Part shown: positions 7,690-11,306 of the stretch, in pieces
Position numbering within the stretch: the first letter of the stretch is position 1
How the letters are laid out: every line of letters starts with the position of its first letter
Assembly: GCA_019420405.1 (NCBI GenBank)
Contig: JAHZHF010000076.1
Location: 1 to 11,306 of the forward strand
Direction: 5' to 3'
DNA length: 11,306 nt
Source of the DNA: Clostridiales bacterium
Lineage (GTDB): Bacteria; Bacillota; Clostridia; Lachnospirales; Lachnospiraceae
Translations under genes and position numbers: made by a program
The notes under the pieces: generated by a model
Seen by the model: only the letters and a program-made list of their open reading frames with translations
Database searches by the model: none
What the model was told of the DNA's origin: nothing

Positions 7690-8928
7690 TTACGATAATC
7701 CGTCGCTGTTCATCGCTTCATTCATCTGCTCGGTCTGCTCCTTCGCGTTCTCATGGGTCACGCTTCCGTTTCGGATTCCCTTGCCCATGTTCTCCACAGG
7801 AGTCCAGCAGTTGTTCATCTGGTTCACAAGCGGCTGGATGATCGAAGTGTAGCTGAATGTATTGTTCTGCGCCATAACCAGTTCGTCCTGCTGTACATCA
7901 GGCTCTGCCAGAAGTTCCGTATTACACGGCACCACCTGTCTGAGCTCATAGTGCAGTCTCTGGGACTCTGCATTTCCGAGCCAGATGGCGAGCTCGATTG
8001 CCTGAACCATGTAATCGCTGTGAGTATTGACGCCGATGGCTTTCGTTCCGGCGTATGCATACATCTGCTTTTCCTCACCATTTAATGTATAAGCCGGAAG
8101 CGCGGCCACGCCCATATTGTCGCCCAGAGCTTCCTTCACCGCATTGGCGTCCCAGGAACCGGAAAACATTGCGTTTACGCTGCCGTCGCGGAGTCCCGCG
8201 ATACCGGAACCGAGATCGTCGATCTTAAAGTTCGGGTTCTGTGCGAGATCGATCAGATAGTCCGTAACTTCCACGGCATTCTCTCCGCCGAAGTCAACGC
8301 CTGCCGCCTCGTCCTTACCGTCCTCCCCGAACAGTGTACATCCGTTTCCGATATAGAACGCCGGAAGATACCAGGAATTGACAAACGGGAATGAGACAAC
8401 GCCCTTCTCCAGCATTGTGTCAAGGTTTTTGATGTCCTCTTCTGAGAAAACACTCTTGTCATAATACATGTACCAGAGGTTTGTGGTAAAAGGCACACCG
8501 TAGAGATTGTCATCCATCACAAGGGTATCCAGCACCTCAGGGGTGTTCGTCTCTTCAATCTGTTCCCTGTATTTCCCACCGAAACGCACGATCGCATCCG
8601 CATTTCTCATGGGCTCCAGTGAATTGTTTGCATACATGAATACATCAGCGCTGGCATCCGGGTCCTGTGCGACCTGTTCTCCTGCGCTGGCCTCATCCAT
8701 AACACCGTAGACAAATGTAATATCCCATTCCGGATGTGCATCTGCAAACGCCTCACAGCAGGTCTGCAGCCACTCCCCGCTGTCTTTTGACTGATCTTCC
8801 GAAGGCGACCAGACCATCAGGCGGACACTTTCTCTGCCGTCGCTTCCGCCGCATCCGGTCAGCCCGGTTACTGCAAGACCGCAGGTCATCACCGCGGCAA
8901 GCAGAAGGGACACTGCTCTTTTTCTCAT
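7690..8928 (-). CDS. malE: Maltodextrin-binding lipoprotein MalE
   Basis: A 412-residue extracytoplasmic solute-binding protein of the bacterial family 1 (maltose/maltodextrin) type. The start at 8928 has AAGGAGG 8 bases upstream (8937-8943). The N-terminus is a lipoprotein signal: basic MRKR, a hydrophobic core, and lipobox LTGC with the lipid-modified Cys26. SBP signatures include the early LMVWSP strand (37-42), YGVPFTTNLWYMYYDK (~148-163) and FSGSWDANAV (~235-244). The C-terminal region (WTPVENMGKGIRNG) matches the family pattern. It would be anchored on the outer face of the membrane and hand dextrins to MalF/MalG. It is the first gene of the operon. Its TAA stop lies inside the malF ribosome binding site region, 15 bases before malF. 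Exact ligand preference (maltose, long dextrins or cyclodextrin) cannot be read from the sequence. Confidence 0.92.
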   Translation of the reverse strand: MRKRAVSLLLAAVMTCGLAVTGLTGCGGSDGRESVRLMVWSPSEDQSKDSGEWLQTCCEAFADAHPEWDITFVYGVMDEASAGEQVAQDPDASADVFMYANNSLEPMRNADAIVRFGGKYREQIEETNTPEVLDTLVMDDNLYGVPFTTNLWYMYYDKSVFSEEDIKNLDTMLEKGVVSFPFVNSWYLPAFYIGNGCTLFGEDGKDEAAGVDFGGENAVEVTDYLIDLAQNPNFKIDDLGSGIAGLRDGSVNAMFSGSWDANAVKEALGDNMGVAALPAYTLNGEEKQMYAYAGTKAIGVNTHSDYMVQAIELAIWLGNAESQRLHYELRQVVPCNTELLAEPDVQQDELVMAQNNTFSYTSIIQPLVNQMNNCWTPVENMGKGIRNGSVTHENAKEQTEQMNEAMNSDGLS

Positions 8929-8947
8929 CTTCCCATCCTCCTTATAA

Positions 8948-8964
8948 GTTTCGTATTGTTTCGT
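8948..8964. promoter_or_regulatory. Direct repeat GTTTCGT x2 at the malE transcription start
   Basis: GTTTCGT occurs at 8948-8954 and 8958-8964, exactly 10 bases apart (one helical turn), directly at the predicted transcription start and leader. A repressor site is possible, but LacI-family operators are normally inverted rather than direct repeats. Confidence 0.3.
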
Positions 8965-8970
8965 GATTTG

Positions 8971-8999
8971 ATATTACATCTTTTTTGTATAAAAATCAA
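8971..8999 (-). promoter_or_regulatory. malE operon promoter
   Basis: On the minus strand TTGATT (8999-8994) is followed by a 17-base spacer and TAATAT (8976-8971), close to the sigma-A consensus. Transcription should start near 8964, giving a leader of about 36 bases before malE. This is the only good promoter seen for the leftward operon. Confidence 0.7.
8983..8996 (-). promoter_or_regulatory. Candidate operator between the malE -35 and -10 boxes
   Basis: On the minus strand ATTTTTATACAAAA matches ATTTTTCTACAAAA in the lacI-type gene's own leader (9231-9244, plus strand) at 13 of 14 positions. It partly overlaps the -35 box. A shared regulator site is inferred. AT-richness makes chance a real alternative. 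Confidence 0.3.
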
Positions 9000-9004
9000 T
9001 TATT

Positions 9005-9193
9005 TTAAGCATTAATTATATTTTTTCTGTTTTTCATAAATTTTGATTGTGTATTTTGTGCACTTTTACATTGGTATTCAAATTTTTTATTTTCTTTTTC
9101 ACTATTTTTCGAAACATTCCGCAACAGCTCATCCATAGGACTGTCCGAAAGCCGAACTGTTACAGCATCCCCAAACTCAATAAAGGTCTGCAT
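9005..9193 (-). CDS. Possible small protein in the control region (doubtful)
   Basis: An open frame of 62 codons from an ATG at 9193 to a stop at 9005, starting MQTFIEFGDAVTVRLSDSPM. It is Lys/Asn-rich toward the end and I recognise no domain. No clear ribosome binding site precedes the ATG (only an A/G-rich stretch). It would lie between two divergent promoters, and its stop is just upstream of the malE -35 box. The frame crosses the short repeat at 9121-9163, which encodes its VTVRLSDSPMDELL part. I consider it more likely to be a chance open frame in an AT-rich spacer. Confidence 0.2.
   Translation of the reverse strand: MQTFIEFGDAVTVRLSDSPMDELLRNVSKNSEKENKKFEYQCKSAQNTQSKFMKNRKNIINA
9121..9163 (-). 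repeat. Short relative of the 164-bp intergenic repeat
   Basis: It begins gcaacagctc (9121-9130) and ends gaactgttac (9154-9163). These ends form a 10-bp inverted repeat with two C/A mismatches, again G-U in minus-strand RNA. The outer seven bases on both sides are the same as in the element at 5191-5354, and both contain the 10-mer cataggactg (9134-9143 here, 5281-5290 there). It sits in the malE/regulator control region. It may be an internally deleted copy. Confidence 0.5.
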
Positions 9194-9220
9194 TGATTTC
9201 TTTTCTCTTTCTGATATAAT
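9193..9220 (+). promoter_or_regulatory. Promoter of the LacI-family regulator gene
   Basis: TTGATT (9193-9198), a 16-base spacer and a perfect TATAAT (9215-9220) with the extended -10 TG at 9212-9213. The start should be near 9227, leaving a leader of about 32 bases. Confidence 0.7.
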
Positions 9221-9230
9221 GGTTGTATGA

Positions 9231-9244
9231 ATTTTTCTACAAAA
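9231..9244 (+). promoter_or_regulatory. Candidate operator in the regulator's leader
   Basis: ATTTTTCTACAAAA lies just downstream of the -10 box and matches the 14-mer in the malE promoter at 13 positions. It is flanked by a loose inverted repeat (TTGTA at 9223-9227, TACAA at 9238-9242). It would suit autoregulation. Confidence 0.3.
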
Positions 9245-9258
9245 CCGGGTGAACAGAA

Positions 9259-10263
9259 ATGACAACAATCCAGGATATCGCTGATAAACTGGGGATTTCC
9301 AAGGGAACTGTATCCAAAGCCCTGAACAGCGCCCCCGATATCAGTGAAACATTACAAAAACAAGTACTGGAAACAGCAGTTGAACTGGGATACACCAAAC
9401 TCAGACGCTACAAAAAGACTCAGAAGCGGCTGTGCATCATTGTACAGAAAGACAATATTGAATATGAAGAGCCCCATCATTTTGCCTATGACATCGTCAT
9501 GGGATTCCGCCAGATGGCAGAACCGGCAGGCTATGAGGTAGAGGTAGTCCCGGTGGACGTCCAGGCACAGCGCAGGTCTTCCTACGATGTGTTCATGCTT
9601 CAGAATGACTATGCAGGTTCTTTTCTCCTTGGATTCTCCCTCGGGGAACCGTGGATGCACGATCTGCGGACAAGCCGCACCCCCGCCGTGCTCTATGATA
9701 ATCAGATTATCGGAAACGCCTCTACGGCCTACGTCGGAATCGATAACAATGAGGGGATGGATCTGGCGGTGGCTCATTTGAAAAAGCTGGGACACCAGAA
9801 GATCGGATATCTGAGCAGCGCCCTCGGTTCGCACATCATGCTGGTGCGGCACCGCGCCTTCTTCCAGGCCATGCACAATCACGGGCTCAAGGCTGACTCT
9901 TCCAGCGCCGGGTGCTCCTACTATCTGACAGAATGTATGGAGAAGCATCTCCCGCGGCTTTTGGATATGGGGATGACGGCGGTCATCTGCTGCCAGGACA
10001 CCTTCGCCAACGCCGCGCTCACCCAGTGCCAGCAGCTCGGGTATCAGGTCCCCAGGGATATCAGTATCATAGGCTTTGACGATATCCCCATCTGTCCCTA
10101 CACATCTCCCCCGCTCACCACAGTCCGCCAGGACCGCTCCGAGCTTGGGAAAAGCGGGTATTACGCCCTGAACAGTCTGTTAAACGGCGTATCAATCGGG
10201 ACCATGCTGCTCCACGCGGAACTCATCGTCAGGAAATCTACAAGAGAGCTGGGCGTAAACTGA
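9259..10263 (+). CDS. LacI-family transcriptional regulator of the maltodextrin operon
   Basis: A 334-residue regulator. The ATG at 9259 follows GGGTGA with 6 bases between. Residues 3-23 (TIQDIADKLG, SKGTVSKALN) form the classic LacI helix-turn-helix, followed by helix 3 (SETLQKQVLETAVELGY). The sensor domain starts at ~58 (LCIIVQKD). It contains YVGIDNNEGMDLAVAHL (~155-171), LGHQKIGYLS (~174-183) and IIGFDDIPICPYTSPPLTTVRQD (~271-293, the usual C-terminal FDD...PPLTTV pattern). The hinge between HTH and sensor (GYTKLRRYKKTQKR) lacks the common PNxxAxxL. It is divergent from malE, so by context it should respond to maltodextrin and control the operon and itself. Whether it represses or activates cannot be told. 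MalR-type is a fair description, but I do not assign the symbol. Confidence 0.9.
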   Translation: MTTIQDIADKLGISKGTVSKALNSAPDISETLQKQVLETAVELGYTKLRRYKKTQKRLCIIVQKDNIEYEEPHHFAYDIVMGFRQMAEPAGYEVEVVPVDVQAQRRSSYDVFMLQNDYAGSFLLGFSLGEPWMHDLRTSRTPAVLYDNQIIGNASTAYVGIDNNEGMDLAVAHLKKLGHQKIGYLSSALGSHIMLVRHRAFFQAMHNHGLKADSSSAGCSYYLTECMEKHLPRLLDMGMTAVICCQDTFANAALTQCQQLGYQVPRDISIIGFDDIPICPYTSPPLTTVRQDRSELGKSGYYALNSLLNGVSIGTMLLHAELIVRKSTRELGVN

Positions 10264-10290
10264 ATCAGACCCATTTCAAAAAAGACAGTC

Positions 10291-10353
10291 AAAAAGAGAC
10301 TGGGGAGAATGACCCGAAGATCCGGTTCGGCTCATTCTTTCCAGTCTCTTTTT
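10291..10353. terminator. Bidirectional terminator shared by the regulator and the DUF1275 gene
   Basis: aaaaagagactggggagaat plus ga (10291-10312) pairs with 10332-10353 at 20 of 22 positions. An inner CCGAA/TTCGG stem (10314-10318, 10326-10330) continues it. T-runs follow on both strands (TTTTT at the plus side, and TTTTT then TTTTTT on the minus side). The right arm is the last seven codons and stop of the DUF1275 gene. Confidence 0.85.
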
Positions 10354-11030
10354 CTAATCTTTCTATCCTGAATCCCCGTCATCCCCAGACCTGCCAGGAC
10401 AAAAACAAGCTGTAACCACACGGCCGCCAGCCCCAGGGAACGCACCCCGAGAAAGGCGATCCCGACACCCATGTGAAAACACAGCAGCGTTATGCCGAAA
10501 AAGCAGCCCTTTTTCAGGCTTTCCCGGCGTTCCTCCCGTTCCTTTGCGTTTTCCCCGTCCGCCAGGAAATAATTCGCAAAAGAGAGCACCGTCTGCTTTA
10601 AGTTATTCGTAGAAAAAATCGTGGAGCAGGCATATCCCTCCGCCCCTTTAAACACACACCATTGAAACGATGTGGCAAAAAACACCGGATAAAGCGCCAC
10701 AACCGGGTCGAGCTTCTCCGGCAGCGCCGCCAGTATCACAACAGCCACGGTCTCAACAGCAAAAACAAGATATTTCAGGTTCCACTTCGTCTTCCTGCTC
10801 AAAACCGCAAATATTATCATAGCAGAAATATAGATCACAAGGGCGCCCAGCCTCTCAGCCGCATCCACCAGATCACTTCCGAGTATATCGCCCACCAGAT
10901 CAATCAGGTTGGCTGTCTGCGCGGAACCAAACACGCCCATCCGCCCGAAGACCGCATATCCCCCGAAGAATCCTCCGGCAAGCGCCATTATAAAGTGGAG
11001 CCGCACCTCCGATTTATTGTTCCATTTCAT
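10332..11030 (-). CDS. DUF1275 (YoaK-family) membrane protein
   Basis: A predicted integral membrane protein of 232 residues. The family has no settled function. Two in-frame ATGs occur, at 11039 and 11030. GGAGG (11041-11045) is 1 base from the first and 10 from the second, so 11030 is preferred (MKWNNKSEV); 11039 would give 235. The N-terminal family signature is visible: GGFFGGYAVF, then QTANLIDL (QTGNLI in most members). NNLKQTVLSF (~142-151) matches the second conserved segment. Hydrophobic stretches lie at ~12-28, ~63-78, ~86-103, ~110-127, ~175-196 and ~200-217. It converges on the regulator gene, has its own promoter and shows no link to maltodextrin use. The gene end overlaps the shared terminator. 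Confidence 0.85.
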   Translation of the reverse strand: MKWNNKSEVRLHFIMALAGGFFGGYAVFGRMGVFGSAQTANLIDLVGDILGSDLVDAAERLGALVIYISAMIIFAVLSRKTKWNLKYLVFAVETVAVVILAALPEKLDPVVALYPVFFATSFQWCVFKGAEGYACSTIFSTNNLKQTVLSFANYFLADGENAKEREERRESLKKGCFFGITLLCFHMGVGIAFLGVRSLGLAAVWLQLVFVLAGLGMTGIQDRKIRKRDWKE

Positions 11031-11040
11031 TTCGTCCATC

Positions 11041-11045
11041 CCTCC
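11041..11045 (-). promoter_or_regulatory. Ribosome binding site that decides the DUF1275 start
   Basis: GGAGG on the minus strand is 1 base before the ATG at 11039 but 10 bases before the in-frame ATG at 11030. The second is therefore the likelier start. Confidence 0.6.
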
Positions 11046-11056
11046 GGCCGGGTATC

Positions 11057-11084
11057 ATTATAGCACGCCTTATTAATTTTTCAA
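11057..11084 (-). promoter_or_regulatory. Promoter of the DUF1275 gene
   Basis: TTGAAA (11084-11079), a 16-base spacer and a perfect TATAAT (11062-11057) preceded by TGC, an extended -10. The start should be near 11050, so the leader is only about 20 bases. Confidence 0.75.
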
Positions 11085-11306
11085 TAATCAACAGCTATTT
11101 AGTTCACTAACACTTGCCGTCTGAAACGTCCGGAAGTGGGCGTGGAGTTAACAAATTTATTCTGTGAAAGGGAGACAGCCGATCGATATTCCGTTCCGGA
11201 ATCCGGAAAATCTAACAGGCCGAAGAGATGTTTAAGAGCAAAGCGGCGCTCCCCAAGTTTGCCACTTGCTAATTACTTACATAATAAAATATTTCCTGAT
11301 TTTGCA
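11085..11306. other. Unassigned window end
   Basis: Upstream of the DUF1275 promoter I recognise no gene or RNA. One plus-strand frame stays open from 11103 (after a TAG) to the window edge, 68 codons, with GTG codons at 11136 and 11142 but no ATG start or clear ribosome binding site. Its translation (for example ELTNLFCERETADRYSV) matches nothing I know. A small inverted repeat attcc/ggaat occurs near 11189-11203. It may be part of a gene or element that continues outside. Confidence 0.3.

Noticed and set aside
1..11306. CRISPR array, transposase, prophage or defence genes
   Set aside because: I found no regularly spaced repeats and no matching protein motifs. The window is a metabolic locus.

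Overview
The window looks like a piece of a Lachnospiraceae-type (Clostridia, Bacillota) chromosome. The evidence is strong AAGGAGG ribosome binding sites, TTGANN/TATAAT promoters, an AT-rich control region between moderately GC-rich genes, a lipoprotein-type MalE, and a LacI-family regulator divergent from a maltodextrin ABC importer. The family-level placement is an inference from gene style and layout, not a database result.

Layout. Nearly everything from 1 to 8928 reads leftward as one maltodextrin / alpha-glucan utilisation operon. In transcription order it holds malE (substrate-binding lipoprotein, 7690-8928), malF (permease, 6296-7674, broken by an apparent 1-base deletion), malG (permease, 5421-6293), a 299-base structured gap, a type I pullulanase (3055-5121), a GH133 amylo-alpha-1,6-glucosidase type debranching enzyme (1064-3058, overlapping the pullulanase by 4 bases), and a GH13 neopullulanase/cyclomaltodextrinase-type enzyme (start at 1014, cut by the window edge exactly at its catalytic nucleophile). 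A LacI-family regulator (9259-10263) reads rightward from the AT-rich control region 8929-9258. A convergent DUF1275/YoaK-family membrane protein (10332-11030) ends in a shared bidirectional terminator. The last ~220 bases hold no gene I recognise.

How the genes work together (inference from families). MalE captures maltodextrins outside the cell and MalF/MalG bring them in. No MalK/MsmX-type ATPase is encoded here, so one must come from elsewhere. The three enzymes lack signal peptides and would act in the cytosol: pullulanase and the GH133 enzyme cut alpha-1,6 branches, and the GH13 enzyme cuts alpha-1,4 links of short, cyclic or branched dextrins. The divergent LacI protein is the obvious candidate regulator.

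The least expected things are non-coding. A 164-base element between malG and the pullulanase has 14-bp terminal inverted repeats. Its mismatches all become G-U wobbles in the operon-sense RNA. A short relative of it with the same ends lies upstream of malE. I see no sign of a new multi-gene system, mobile element with its own transposase, CRISPR array or RNA gene of a known class.
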